From Burhinus oedicnemus (Eukaryota > Chordata > Aves > Charadriiformes > Burhinidae): a DNA stretch of 64,000 nucleotides. The DNA lies in assembly GCA_008921705.1 (NCBI GenBank), contig VFFE01009164.1:920139-984138 (forward strand). Direction: 5' to 3'. Made by a program: the position numbers and the translations under genes. The notes under the pieces were generated by a model that made no database searches, had not been told where the DNA came from, and saw nothing but the letters and a program-made list of their open reading frames with translations. Shown here piece after piece: positions 24,201 to 37,502 of this stretch; the first letter of the stretch is position 1, and each line of letters starts with the position of its first letter.

Positions 24201-26114
24201 TCCAGATAAGGAGAAAATGCCATTTGGAAAGTTCATGCAGTTCCTAAACTTCGTATTTTGTTTCAAGAAAATGGCTTCACCAGCACGAAGCACACTAATT
24301 CACTCCCTGGTCCTGGCACTCTGTAGGCATTTTGCTGAGACCTGTAAATGATCTGCAATATGTTCAAGGAATGCCAACAAACATAATTCATCGCTACAGC
24401 TGCATTTGTTGCATAGTTTTCAAAGGTGGTTATTTCAAAATGTTTTTCCCTTTTACATTTAGCTAGTGAAAGGTCTCAAACGCGGTGAAAAAACTTGGTG
24501 CCCAGTGAAGCTAAGCTAGATTGAACGGTGGGATGAAACATCACCGATAGTGAAGTGAAAAAGAGGGCTTTTTTTCCAAGTTTATTTCAAGAAATTCTCA
24601 TCAGCGTGCCCCCTGGAAAGCTGCAGCGGGGCCCGGTGTCCCGGCAGGGTGGGCAGGCTGCATGTGGGGTGCACCTGCCATGGGGGGGCACTGGCCTCCC
24701 TGGTGGTGGTGTGGGGGCTGTTTTACTAAGAGCCTTGGTTGAGGAAAAGTATATTTGGAAGAAAAATTAGAAAAACTCTAGCTCATCAACCTACATACTT
24801 GAGAAGGTACATTGCGGTGTATGTAATCCATGCTTCTTTTAAATCAACGCTTTCTAGGACATTAAAAGGCTTCATCTTCTAGATGGGTAAAAAAATCTGT
24901 GTTAGATACAAATAAAGCATGACCGCCTAATCAGTTTAGCGGGGATGGAAGCATTACAATGAAAGCTCCCATGAACAATTTCTTTATTAAGCAGATCTAA
25001 GATTAAATTACCAAATTGAGCATGTTTTCCAGCGAGGAGTATGCTTTGCTTAGCAGCGTATGGTCAATATACAGTAAATGATCAAGGGATACTGCAGGTT
25101 ATTCTTCATTGGGATCTATAAGGACAGGATAAACAATCATCTGTGGGGAATGGTTTCAGTGGAAGGTGAGTTAGTGATCTCTTGAGGTCTCCTTCACTCT
25201 TATACTTTTATCTGTTAAAGGAAAGATAAAATAATGGAAAACCATGTCAGTGGATCTGAATTCAGAGATGCGTAATTTGGCCTGAAAGATCGATTCTGTT
25301 GAAGCCAGTGGGAGATCTCTGAATAGACCACAATTCATGCTCAAAGCAATAGTGTTTTTTGACTTAAGAGAAGACTTAAAGAAGTCTTATCTTGAAGAAT
25401 GTACTTATAACACATTCCCAAATTCTTTACTCTGACCCTGATAATACAGTGACACACCACTGTGATCACAATTTTAGTGTGGCTTCACCTGAAATACTAG
25501 CAAAGCAAATATTATTGAACTTCATAGTGTGGGCTATGAGATAACCTCTTGCAGGTAAAATGATCAAGAATACAACTAGACCGAGGAGAAAATTACTTGT
25601 GAGACACAGAAGTGCTCTTTGTTCTTCCACTTTCTTTTCCTCAGAAGCATAATGCTCCTGAGACCAGCAGCTGTCAACAGTATAGGAGTCAAAATAATAT
25701 ACGGTATTAGTTCCCTGTTGTGCTAGGCACTGTGTAAAGATACAGTAACTGAAGCTAGTAATAGTCATAACTTTATTATGGCTTTCAAGATATTTAGTGG
25801 TGTTTGTCTTTTTTCCCATTTTCTTGTGTTATGTGAGTCTCAACTATTGCTTAATAAAAAAAAATAAATCGAATTCACACAACTGTGCAGGAAAACCTGA
25901 AGAGTTCAAAACCAGACACAGAACAGAAAGAAGACAGGTTTTTTTTTTTCTTTTTCATTTCTTAAGTGTCACAATTTTAAAGTCAACCTCAAAGTTTATT
26001 TGTGCTTGCTCTGGATTTGGGGGACTACCAATACCAAGAAAAAAGCAGACCCTCTGCTAGACAAACCATTCTGTCTACATATACAAGATAAGCAAAGGGT
26101 GGGGGAAGTTAACT
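21226..26114. other. Intergenic, possible conserved non-coding element near 23.5 kb
   Basis: AT-rich. 23450-23660 has high complexity, little CpG and several transcription-factor-like words (TGACTCATCAAT, TTGACAGATGATTG). A GC-rich patch at 24600-24720 is G-rich on the plus strand. No gene. Confidence 0.45.
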
Positions 26115-26260
26115 ATTGTTAAGAACAAGGAAATTAAGCGTAAGGAGATTAAACTGCCAGTACTTTCAACACTTGGCTATGCAGATAAGGTCAGTGCCCA
26201 GGAGGACGCAGAGGCAGCCTGCGGGAAAGCTGGGAACTGACCCTGGCTGCTCCTCAGGAA
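26115..26260 (+). repeat. Possible MIR-like fragment
   Basis: GGAAATTAAGCGTAAGGAGA, TTAAACTGCC and later GAGGCAGCCTGCGGGAAAGC, TGGGAACTGACCCTGG suggest the end of a MIR element. Weak resemblance only. Confidence 0.3.
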
Positions 26261-26444
26261 GGGAGACAAGTGGCATCAGGTAGCAGCACTCACCAGTACA
26301 CAAGCTGAATCAGCTGCAAAGCTTAGTACTTTCTTAATGAGCATCGCTGTGAAAAACCTCAATGAACTGCCACGACTGTCCATACTCTTGTCTCTAAGTT
26401 AAGGAAGGTAGGTGTGAAACAAGGAAGAGCACAATTATTGTTCT

Positions 26445-26552
26445 TCATGGAATAGTTCAGCTTGGGAACTGCTGCCACAGGATGCTGTGAATGTTAAAAG
26501 TTTACACAGAGTTATGGGGGAACTGGAAAAGCCCATGGGTAAGAAATCAGTA
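26445..26552 (+). repeat. Ancient CR1-like LINE fragment
   Basis: GGGAACTGCTGCCACAGGAT, GCTGTGAATGTTAAAAGTTT, ACACAGAGTTATGGGGGAAC and a further AAGCCCATGGGTAAGAAATC. This corresponds to the 'ctcactgccacaggatgctgtgg...' segment of the old CR1 3' region. Immediately right is an AAAAC-rich tract (26570-26595). Confidence 0.55.
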
Positions 26553-26595
26553 AATATTACCAAATAAAGACAAAACAAAACAAAACCCAACCCAA

Positions 26596-29500
26596 CAACC
26601 CGCTTGTATTGATCTCAAGAAAATTAGTTTAATTTTATCTGCAAATGACTCAAGGGTGAGAATGCATTTCAGTGAAATATATTCTGTTTTCCTTGTTCTC
26701 ACACTCGTCCTTAGACATTGACTTGTGGTTGCTGTTGGAGACAGGATGTTGGTCTAAACAGGTTTTTGATGCAACCTACTACCACTGTCCCAGGGCTATA
26801 ACATTATGAGGGACGCTAATTTCCAGCAGCTGAAGATCTAATCCATCAGCTGTTGGAATTTCTCTTAGATGTTACACAGTTTTTGTGGCTACCAAGTAGT
26901 TTCCAGAGACGCCTTTTCCCAGAATCTCTTTGCCCTACAAATAAAGCAATTCTGCATGGTTCTAGCCACTTTAGACTGTCTGAGTCACTTGTTGGGACTG
27001 CAGCTTATGGAAGGGGTCAAATGCTTCCTTAACAAGGGTACACAAGGGTAGGCTGCACCACACTGGAAAATCTTTTTTCTTCACTATACCCTTGATAGTT
27101 CTAAAATCTAAGAAATGGGTTTCTACAAATAAACAACATCTGTGTGTTATCAGTATTATCCATCTTTGGGATGGAACACATTCATCTGGGTAGAGCCTGA
27201 AAGCCCTCCCAGGAATATTTCAAATCCATTTCCTACGTAAAGCAAACAGATACTTACACTCCAGCCTTCCATCCACACTGACTCCTGCATTCACAAGGAA
27301 CCCCAGTGACCTCTCTGGGTCCACACAGGCCAACCATACTGCATTATTTTTTATAATTAGTACAGTATGGTTTTTTGATTAGTATACTTCAATTTTGTCA
27401 CTTCTTCCTAATGAGAAAATTCAATTTAAACTGACATCCAAGAATGAATTAAAATGTACTGAGGGTCTTAAATGAAAAAGCGTTAACTATCCATGTAAGC
27501 TCAAATTAGATACCTAAATTATCAGATGAGAAATGCAGCTCTTGAAAACAAAGGTGCACCAGTAGATTTCTTTCAAACAAATATGTTTCTGTGTGATTAA
27601 AAGAAAGACCTGGAGCTGATGTAAATAGTTGGGAAGCAAAATAAACCACACTGTAATCATATATTAAGAAGAAATATGTGTGAATCTCAATGATTTGTAG
27701 AAATATAGTCCAAATCTGTGAAAAAAAAAAAAAGTCACAATTTTACTACAAATGAAAACTTTATTTTAAATACAGCCATGTTTAGGGAAAACGAAAGAAA
27801 AGGTGGATAGCACTTAAATTTTCATTCTTGTTTCAACAGAGGAAAGACTATGTTTAAAAAAAAGCTGGAGGATGTGAATCAATTGCTTGCTTGAAGAGTT
27901 TTTACTCAGGTAGGAGTTACCCTTCCTAGTAACTAACCATATGTGAATTATTCCTTCAGCGGACTGAGTTGTGTAGTCACACAATTTAATCAAACTGGCT
28001 CAAATTTACACTGTAATATAATTATTTGCAGAGAAATGTAGTAAATGGGAAAATCTTCCCTTTTTTTTGCCCCCCCCAATCCATTGGTGAAAGGGTCAGT
28101 AGTTCTCCAGGTTCCCATTTCTAATTCCCTTTGCCTTCTTGACTGCAAGATGTTACTGGCTTTCAATTAACTGGTAGTGACTGACTGCTCCAAGTGCACT
28201 GCTAGCCTGCTGCAAATGCAAAGTAAAATGGGTTTATAAAAAGTCACCTATGAAGATCGGTTAAGCTCCTGTTTAACTGCGTGTTTGCAATGGGCTAGGA
28301 CCATGCGCGCAACATGTGATTTGACTGACAGGCAGTTAGGATGTGCTAACTTGTGCTTGTGGGAACATACCATTAAAGTGCCTTATCCAGTACTTCACCA
28401 CATTAAAAAATATACTGTGTCAAGGTTGTTGTAAAAGTTTTATTGTATTGATACTACATGTAAATTAAAAATGTAGCCATATACCAAATGAAATTTTACA
28501 TTTTCTATCTGTGTTTTACTCATGCTAGTTTCTTATGATTAAGCTTCCTGCGTCTTCCTTCCAGTACCAAGTGTACTTCCAGAGAAAAAGACATTAGATA
28601 TTATTACTTATTTTAGGATTTTTATTAGCATTCAGAGGATCTCAGGACCACACAAGGAGGTCCTTGGCAAACATCAAATTCAGAGTTTCCACAGTGCTGG
28701 GTGGTTGCCTTTTTGAGAATCTTTAGCTTCAGTTGTGATCAGCTGATTACGAAAACATTTTAATATGTAAGGGCTGAAGTGCTGTGCTCTTCTGTCTCAA
28801 CAAGTTATTAATTCATTTTTAGTTGAGACTCCACATCTAGATAAGAGATCCACTCCTAACATGGAGCTACCTCTCCCTGACTGAATTTTTTCCACCAGAG
28901 AACTAGATATAAATTTACCTCTTTTTTTTTTATCACTGTGGGTGTGACAAAAATCTGTAGATTCAATAATAGATAAGAAGAAAATAAATTACTCCTCTCT
29001 GATAATTTGTTAGCAAGTGATTTCACCCCTTGTATTTCTGCATTCTGTTTGTGTAATATTAAAAAATAAATAGTTTAGGAGACTGATAGTATTAATTTTC
29101 TCTTTCTGCTTACATGTGACAGCAGAGAGATGTAGGTCTTAACTTTGTATTTAAATTATATCAACATTTTTTGCTGATAAGGTTTAATCTTTTACATGTA
29201 ATCTGTAAAAGATGTTCATTGAATGTGGAATCAGTTCAAATTCTGTAGAAACAAATAGATAATTAACTGGAATTACTTGGACCCTCTGAAAGTCGGCTGT
29301 CTAGTCTAAGCTAAAGAGCTACCAACAAGAGAGAGTGAGAAGGAGAGAAACATGCTGGGTATGATTCAGTCTATTCAGAAATAAATGTCTAAAGTAGAAT
29401 CACCCTCTGGAGATGCTTACCTCCTCTTGTTAGTAACAGGCTGAGCTTTGATGATTAACTTCAGTTTGACGCCTTGCTTTTAAATGCCTAAAATTAGGTG

Positions 29501-32500
29501 ACATGACCCTTATCTTGCCATTATCTATTTCCACCCAATAGAGCAAAGCATTTAATAGCAAGCTCATACTTGAATGTAAGACAAGTACTATAAATCTTTC
29601 TAAGTGTTTTGCTGGAGCAGGTCCAGAGTGCTCATCAGTTTACAGGATCAAACACTGTATCTTTAATGGTGTTTGGCACTTGAAATTCCTATTGATATCA
29701 TTGTTCTAATGTGCAGCTACAGCTTGGAAATGTGAAGGCCAGACTTGAAAGGATTTGTTTATTACTCATCCGTGCTGCTGTCTTTACCAGAGGGAAGCGA
29801 AGGTGTCGAAAAAGAGCTTGCACATCTCACATCTGGCTGAATACTGAGCAGCTGAAAGTTATTTTCACTGGGGTCCTTCTTAAAAAGGCAGGAATGTTTA
29901 GAGCCCAGACACTGAAGTAGGAATAGATTTCACATACAATTATTAAATTTTCTGAACGATCTACTAAGCTTACTTTAGGCAGCTACTGTAGGTGCAGTTC
30001 AGGACATAAGAGTTTAGGAATCTAAATTTCCTTTACGGTCCATGGGAAGAGACACTCAGAGGGCCAGTGGGAACATCGGCGTTAGCTGCCCACAATCTCC
30101 AGTGTTACCCATTTTACTATTTAATTGCAACATTAATGCCTGGTTGTTTCCTGGCAAGGTATAAAGTACACATGGAAAAACAAGATATTGCAAGAACACA
30201 GAGCACCTTTTTGAGCCCATTTAACTCCCCTGTAAACTGGCAAGCAAATGCTGCTTTTACTGAAGTCTTGTGTCTAAGCAGCACAAAAGTGGTTTTCACA
30301 CAGTATTAACCGTATTTTACAGTACTATTTCACAGCAATCTAGATAAGTGGCCCACATAAACTGTGTTGCAGTTTGAATATGAGGGGCCAAACTCTGCTT
30401 GTGTACATATCACAAAGATAAAACAGAAGTGACTTAACAATGTTATGCCTTGGCTTTGAACGTGGTCAGTATAGCACGTTATCATCCTGCCAAAACAAGC
30501 ATGTTGAATTTGTGACAAATTTCTAGAAAAATAGATTTTGACTCACTTAGCCACCCAGTTTAGTTTCCAAAATGACCTGAAAGGGTAAAATACTTCTCTC
30601 GCCTACATTAGTGTTGTTTTGGGCGAAGGAGAGGATTGGCTTAAGAAACTCTGCTCTGACTTTCATTACACTGTTTGACTTATTACAAATCTAGTCAAAA
30701 CAAAGGAAAGAAAACATTTCAGATTTTGAAGACTATTACATACTGACTTATTTGCAGCTTATATAAAACAGGACTTTGCATTTGCTTCTCTGACTCCAGT
30801 TGCCACAATAGGTGTTTGGCAGAGCTGCTCATCCAAGATGACTCACATTTTTTGTGAGGCTCCACTGCAAATAGCTTCGTTCTGAGAAAAGTCTTGTCTA
30901 AGGTAGTGGCCTAAATCTTTTCTCTCCAACCCATGGCAGCAAGTGAAGTATCTGCTTCAGCTGGCAGATGTTGACTGGTCAGTATGCTGGACAAGTGCAC
31001 CAGCAGAAAAAGAAATTTTGTGTGGAACGGACCAATTTCTACGCTTGTATCACTTTCTTACACAAAGGGGAAGGGAAATCACCACCTCGATCTATTTGTT
31101 GATGTGAAGCATTGTTTATTAGTTTAAGGAAGAGACCTTATCTTGGCATGCTTATTAAGGTAAAATGTGGATGTCAATATTTCTGATAACCCTCAGCTGT
31201 GCTGCAGACTCGCCAGTTTTACAGATCACTCTGGTACGCTGACAGTTGAGCTCTGAAGTCAACCAGATGTCTAACAAACAGCCACCTTCACCATACTCAA
31301 GGCAAGAGTGGGAGCAAAGGACGCTTACTGCAGTTATCTGCAAGACCCTTCCACCATCTCAGGTATAGCATTATTAGCAAAAATGTAATAAAGGACATGT
31401 CAAAAAGGACCTGTTTGTGATATACAGTTGCTAATGAGCCCTGCATACAGCTCTGGCCTTGCTGAGGTGCACAAGGTGGTGTGGCCAGCAGAGAGAAAGA
31501 AGTTCTTGCTGTGGCAGAAGGTCCAGTCTCAAAACTGAAATTCAGTGGTTTGGATTTTCACATCCCTTCTGATGCCAGGGCCATCAGACTCCAGCAGATC
31601 CTTTGAATCAGAGTGAAACACAGATCTTTAGATGTTTGCTTCCATGCCTACATATCAGAACAGATGATGTAAAGTACGACCTCAGAAACTTGCAGAAAAT
31701 TTCAGAGATTCCCTTTTTATTAGCCCATCGTCTATATGTGACTGTGCTGACATTGCTGAGGGGCTAGAAAGTCAGTCTAGTGTCAGGTCATGTCTAGGCT
31801 GCTAAATAAAGAAAAAACAGAGACAGAAGTAGAGCACTTGTCTCATCATCATCCACACTGTTCAACAGTTTTTTCCTTGCTCTGTTTTGGTCACGTTCTA
31901 ACAGCTCCTTCCAAGTCAATACCTAGTGCAGTCTGATGGACAGTTCATTTTGGGGCACCCAAAAGCAACATTTCCCAAAGGAAATAATTCTTGGCTTCTT
32001 CCTAACACAGTTTTGTGCTATTATTTACCAGACTTTGCATCATCACTTGTCTATAATGGTTTCATGTTACTTTTCCAGGCATAGAGTGCATACAGCCTCA
32101 ATGTCATGCTCTAAGTAAGCTGCTGCATGGTCCTGATAGTAAGACCATCTAGCAAGCTTTGTGCTAACACAAGAGAAACTGCCAGCTGCATGCAGACGTT
32201 CTGGACAATGGGCTTTTTGGCCTTTTGTCATTAGCAAGGCAAATTCTTTGCCCACAACAGTTTTTGATTTAAGCCCGAAAGAAGGAAGTCCCTCCCAAAC
32301 CTGAGAATTGTCAGGCAGTTAAATCGGCTGCAGACTGGTACAACAAGATGTGTGTGCAGCTGGCCAGGTCCCACTTCTGTGTCTCCCCTTCTGATGGCTG
32401 TTCTTGTAGGGGTCGGTACTAGCAATAGCAGAGGCGATGCCATTGACTTGGTGTAAAAGAGCTGTGCTTAAACAAAAATTATACCTTCATATTTTTTGTC

Positions 32501-33013
32501 CGCTCTGTGTGAAGTGGAGAATCCTGTGAAAATAATTTCCTGGATTAGATTACTCAGATCTACTGTTGCTTCATTTATGGATGACAGCCCTGCCCCTCTG
32601 AATGTAAAGTGAAGGATATGTGGTAGCTAATGGGGTGGGGCTCTGACATTCCTCAGAGGCTTCTAATTCCTGTCCTGTTACAGGAGTCTCTAGGGGACCC
32701 TTCCAGCAGAGCTCCCTCTTCCTGTTACCTCCATTAATGGGACTGAGACCAGTGTACCACCACGTATGATGAATGCTGGCAGGCTCCTTTGAGATGGGAG
32801 GCTTAAATTCCACATTCTATTCCATTCCCACACAGTTCTGTCAGTAGCAACCTGCTCTTAATGATTTGAAAGATGAGGAACTTACAGATACAACCTTTTC
32901 CTGTGCTAACAAGATCTCCTACTCAGATGTTCTGTGAATGATTAGCAGTAATAGTGCTGCCATAGCAAACAATGCTTAGAACCAGGCAATCTTAAGAAGA
33001 ACATTTTGGATTA
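26596..33013. other. Intergenic, nothing recognised
   Basis: 6.4 kb of AT-rich unique sequence, the longest stretch in the window in which I recognise no repeat with confidence. An A13 tract is at 27720-27733. Confidence 0.5.
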
Positions 33014-33986
33014 AATCACAAAATCATAGAATCATAGAATAGTTTGGGTTAGGAGGGACCTTTAAAGGTCATCTAGTCCAACCCCCCTGCAATAAGCAGG
33101 GACGCCTTCAACAAGATCAGGTTGCTCAGAGCCCTGTCCAACCTGACCCTGAATATTTCCAGGGATGAGGCATCTGCCACCTCTTTGGGCAACTGTGTCA
33201 GCGTTCCACCACCCTCATTGTAAAAAAATGTCTTCCTTATATCTAGACTAAATCTACACTCTTTTAGTTTAAAGCCATTATCCCTTATCCTTTTGCAATA
33301 GGCCCTACTAAAAAGTCTGTCCCCATTTTTCTTATAAGCTCACTTTAAGTATTGAAAGGCCACAAATATTTAAAGGCCCCGGAGCCTTCTCTTCTCCAGG
33401 CTGAACAACACCAACTCTCTCGGTCCTTTCCTCATAGGAGGGGTACTCCATCCCTCTGATCATTTTTGTGGCCCTCCCCTCGACCTGTTCCAAGAGGTCC
33501 ATGTCTTTCCTGTACCGAGAACTCCAGAGCTGGACGCAGTACTCCAGGTGGGGTCCCACCAGAGCGGAGTAGTGGGGCAGAATCACCTCCCTTGACCTGC
33601 TGGCCACAATTCTTTTGATACAGCCCAGGAGATGATTGGCTTTCTGGGCTGTGAGCACGCATTGCTGGCTCATGTCCAGCTTTTCATCCAGCAGTACCCG
33701 TCCCCCAAGTCCTTCTCGGCAGGGCTGCTCTCAATCCCTTCACCCCCCAGCCTGTATTGATAGAGGGGGTTAACCGAACCCACATGCAGGACCCTGCACT
33801 TGGCCTTGTTCAACCTCATGAGGTTCACACAGGCCTACTTTTCAAGCCTGTCCAGGTCCCTCTGGACAGCATCTCGTCCCTCAGGTGTGTCAACAGCACC
33901 GCTCAGCTTGGTGTCATCCGCAAACTTGCTGAGGGTGCACTTCATCCCACTGTCTATGTCACTGATGAAGATATGAAAGAGTACTG
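33014..33986 (-). mobile_element. CR1 LINE, 5'-truncated copy
   Basis: Read on the minus strand this is the 3' kilobase of an avian CR1 element. The end at 33014 carries the typical tandem octamer (atcatagaatcatagaat in the plus sense), followed by the GGGTTGGACTAGATGACCT-like block and the 3' UTR. Further in, the minus strand encodes the C-terminal part of the CR1 reverse-transcriptase protein (33673-33332 open, with the familiar SALVGPHLEYCVQLW). Upstream of this the reading frame is broken by stops and shifts. The other end stops abruptly near 33986, next to a TATT-rich microsatellite. Typical 5' truncation; not active. Confidence 0.93.
33332..33673 (-). pseudogene. Remnant of CR1 reverse-transcriptase ORF (C-terminal part)
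   Basis: 113 open codons of the C-terminal region of the CR1 ORF2 protein, containing AQKANHLLGCIKR and the HLEYCVQLW motif. The catalytic reverse-transcriptase core and the endonuclease domain lie upstream in an intact element and are absent. The frame drifts after about residue 88, which fits a decayed copy. It should not be annotated as a host gene. Confidence 0.85.
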
Positions 33987-34033
33987 GATGGATTTGTTTA
34001 TCTATCTATTTACTTATTTATTTATTATTTAAA
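33987..34033 (+). repeat. TTTA/TCTA microsatellite at the truncated end of CR1
   Basis: Units of CTAT and TTTA (for example CTTATTTATTTATTATTTA) directly follow the point where the CR1 copy breaks off. Such AT-rich sequence could be the insertion target. Confidence 0.85.
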
Positions 34034-34384
34034 ATGTTGTCTCATGGTAAGTAAATAAATAGCTGGAGTTAGACTGGTGTACAAGTTCAACTGGCTGAAC
34101 TATGTAGTGGAAGTTACCTGCAGTGACAGCATTAGGGTACTTATGAAATACAAGAAACTGCACCTTAAGCCAAGATTCAGAGCATGGGAGCTGAGAGGCA
34201 GGATACAACGAGAGTCTTGAGGCCCACGTCCAATAGCCAGGTAATGTTGGCCAAGAAAACCCCCATACTGAGTTAGGTGAAATTGGAATGTTGAGAAAGC
34301 AGGCAATCACTTGGAGTAGAACATTTACCACCTTCCACCTTCAAATTATTTTAAACTACTCTAGAATATTCCAGAAACATTAGT

Positions 34385-34515
34385 GTTGCCATCCTCGTTT
34401 AAAAAAATGACACCACCGAATCAGAAAAGGTAATGACTTTCTGTAAGTGGTTCACAGTGAAAGGAAGAGAAGCCAGCCCCAAAATGAGACCTCAGAAGTT
34501 CTGGTCCTGCACGAA
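34385..34515 (+). repeat. MIR-like SINE fragment, degraded
   Basis: A weaker example of the same pattern: CATCCTCGTTTAAAAAAATGA, GGTAATGACTTTCTGTAAGT, GGTTCACAGTGAAAGG, GCCAGCCCCAAAATGAGACC, CTGGTCCTG. Only the spacing and several words fit. Confidence 0.4.
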
Positions 34516-35554
34516 CACCATTAATTTTGTAATTATCACTGAAAGTAAGTATGGTATTATCTTTCTCCAGCAATGCATTACTGTAGCTCTAAGGAAACTA
34601 ATTAATTAATGAACTGATTAACCAACATAAGCATGTTTGAAATTCAGAATGCACTATCCTCTGTGAACTTCACACCTTACATTACAAAATTGCTTTTCTG
34701 ACATAATCAAAGCTGGCAAAAAAGTAACTGAATTTGATCCTAGAATTTTGTTTTTCCCTCTGTATCTTTCACCATAAGTAGATTCCAGTAAAAAAAAAAA
34801 AGTATTTCCTCCAAACCACTCACAATACAGCCAATACTGCACCTTTTCTTGCTAAGTAGAAACAAATCCTCGGTTTAGGGTATCAAATTTGGGTCAGGTT
34901 TGGATGCAGCACAGCCCTGTCCTGCTCTGGAACAGCATGTGCCTTCCAAGTCTGGTCAGATGCACGTTGTAGGATTGCGCCTGAAGGCAAGTGGCAGGGG
35001 TTTACATTAAGAGCAGAACTGGGCTTGGGACAGTGAGTTCAACAAGCATGAGAATAATGCTTCTTTCTTTAGCGATCTCCGGGCTCCACCCCATTTCTCA
35101 AAATTGCTGAACTATTTACAAATGTTTAAAAGAAACTCTGTGTTATTAGAAGAATGTTTACACTGCCATGCACTGCAGATGCAGGCAGAGCTATACAATC
35201 AAGGCCCACCCCAAAGACAAGAGCTGCGCTGTATTATCAAAATATGTACTGGTTCTACTCTCCACCACCATACAAGGCAGCTCTGCATTCCTGCTGGTAA
35301 CCTTTTATTACCTCCTAAGTTTTCCAGATCACTGCCAGATTTCTTGAACTTCATGGAATGGTTACAGGCTTCATAAATATAAACCTCAGATTCTGTTTGA
35401 CAGTTTTGTATGGGAATGCCAAAATGAAGAAAACAAAAAGTATTTCAGAAAAGACTATTAAGACCATTTATGCCTGGTAACGGCTGCAGTTATACAGTTT
35501 ACAGTTTCAATAAACTTCACCAGTTAGAGTGAACCGAGCCTCAAAATATCACCG

Positions 35555-35720
35555 TGATGTTGCTATTACACCCATCTTACATAGGATGTTAACTGAGGCA
35601 CAGAATGCCCAAGGAATTTAGACAATGTCCCGTTACATTCAGCAGAGGACTGGAATTAGATGTCAGATGTTGCCGTTTTGCAGTCATACCCTGCAGTCTA
35701 CTAAACTATGCCGACTCCTT
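35555..35720 (+). repeat. MIR-like SINE fragment
   Basis: The order ACACCCATCTTACATAGGAT, AACTGAGGCACAGAATGCCC, GGACTGGAATTAGATGTCAG and then CCTGCAGTCTACTAAACTATG follows the 3' half of MIR ('ccattttacagatgaggaaactgaggcacagag...ggaatagaacc...ctctaaccactatg'). Plus orientation. Confidence 0.65.
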
Positions 35721-37384
35721 ATGCCTTTAGACAGGAAGAAAGTATTACATAAAAAGGATTCCACATAGCTTATATTAATACTGTCAATGCATTATGACTA
35801 AATTAGTAGGGGCCAAGAGCCCATTTGTTTGTTGTAAATAAGAAATTTGTAGAGGAATATTCAGTTTCAGAGACAATTCTCCCAATATATGAGAAAAAGA
35901 AAAAAAAAGAAAGAAGGGACGGAATAGATGCAAGTCCACAAAAGCAGTCTGAAAAGCTTCTAAATGCATATCATATAGAGAGTTTTCAAACTGAAAAACG
36001 TGCATTGAATTCCTGGAATGAGAGAGATGCTGTTTGTATTCTGCCCACAGTGTTCTGGCTTCCTATTCTGGAAGGTCATTAAAATGTTTTCTAAGAACCG
36101 ATGAAATGTTTACTGATTTTATTCTTACTGATTATTCCTGATTTCTATCCTGAATACACTTTCAAAGTTACTCATTAGAAATGCCTCCCAGCTTGTTTCA
36201 GCTGGAACTTTAAGCTATGTTGGGTTTTTTTTTCCATGTTTTCTTTGATGAAGATCTGCGTCCAACTGGGACAAGTTGAGCCCCAATAGCTTCCATTGAG
36301 TCAAATTCCTACACAATCTCACTCCTTTCGTTACACTTGGAGACCACATAAAGGTGTCAGTACTTAAAACTTAGCTGTCAGAATGTGTAATTTTTAAGTC
36401 CAGAATTTGAAATGCGGAAAAGGTTCGTGCCAAAATAACCAGCATGCTGAACAGAGTCACCCCACTAAAACACACCAGTAGGGAATGCTGAAAATGCTGA
36501 ACATGGATTTTTTCAGCCTGTTCTGAAGCTTCCTAGTGTCAGATAGAAATGGGTGCAGACTCCACTAAAGTGCTAGTTAGGGCATTTTTAGAAAGACTTT
36601 TCAGACGGAGTCATGTGTGGATGCTTTTCCATGGGAGGTGTGTGTGTATGTGAGAGACAGAGTGACAGAGCGAGCGAGACAGGGAGATATTTCTCCTGTA
36701 ACCTCAGCCAGACTTGGCAGAGGGATGGAGACCTAACTAACATGTATTAAGTTCCTACAAGTGTTGGGAAACTTGCGAAACAAGTTTTGTCTGTTAATGC
36801 TGAGCCTCTGCTGAGCCTCAGCCTCTAAAAGATGAGAGAAAATTCACATGGGCAAATGGGATCTAATGAATTCCCTAACCATGGGAAATGCTTTAGTCAG
36901 AGTTTACGCAGAAAAACCTCAGACTGCAGTTCTTGCCTGTATGGAGTCTCTGCTGCCTAGCAAAATGCAAACAAGTGCATTTGCATTTGCAAAAATGCAC
37001 ATCAGTCATAAACACATTTGTAAGTATGGTTTCCCAATTAGATTCTCTGCAGTCTGAAAGGGATAAACTCCTGCTGCAGCTTAATATAATACGGCTAGAT
37101 TGTCAATTAATCACCATACCACTGGGAGCTAAGCTGCTTTGGTTCAAGTACTCAGGAATGCCTGCTCCCAGGAGCCCCAGGGTCCAGCTGCATCTCTTTG
37201 CTGGGGGCTTTAGGCTTAATGAGGGAAGACTCAATGGAGCAATGATCTCAGCTAGAGGGAGAAATAGCACCTCGTGGGTACCTTTTTGTGATGTGTGATA
37301 GTGAAAACCAGAGCAGGCCATGAAATGCAAAGAACTAAATCGCACCCGTTGTTGGAACAGGCAGGTCAGTGACTATAACTTGGC

Positions 37385-37502
37385 TGGGCAAGGCCCTGAG
37401 CAACTTGGTACACCTGTGAAGTTTCCCTGCTTTCCCCAGGGAATTGGACTAGGTGATCCCTAGAAGTTTCTTCAACTTAAATCTTTCTGTGATATTATGA
37501 GT
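37385..37502 (+). mobile_element. Diverged CR1 LINE 3' end fragment
   Basis: GGGCAAGGCCCTGAGCAACTTGG, the first words of a common CR1 3' region, then GGACTAGGTGATCCCTAGAAG, CTTCAACTTAAATC and TTCTGTGATATTATGA at the end. All parts are in the right order but more mutated than in the copies at 16.2 and 33.0 kb, so it is older. Confidence 0.85.

Larger units (their letters stand above)
34034..37384. other. Intergenic, MIR-like fragments only
   Basis: Apart from the two MIR-like fragments (34385 and 35555), there is a GT/GA-rich simple tract at 36638-36690 and nothing else I can name. Confidence 0.5.

Noticed and set aside
27931..27990. Minus-strand CAC ATA TGG as a caveolin LHIW remnant
   Set aside because: The surrounding codons are not hydrophobic and a stop follows soon after; chance match.
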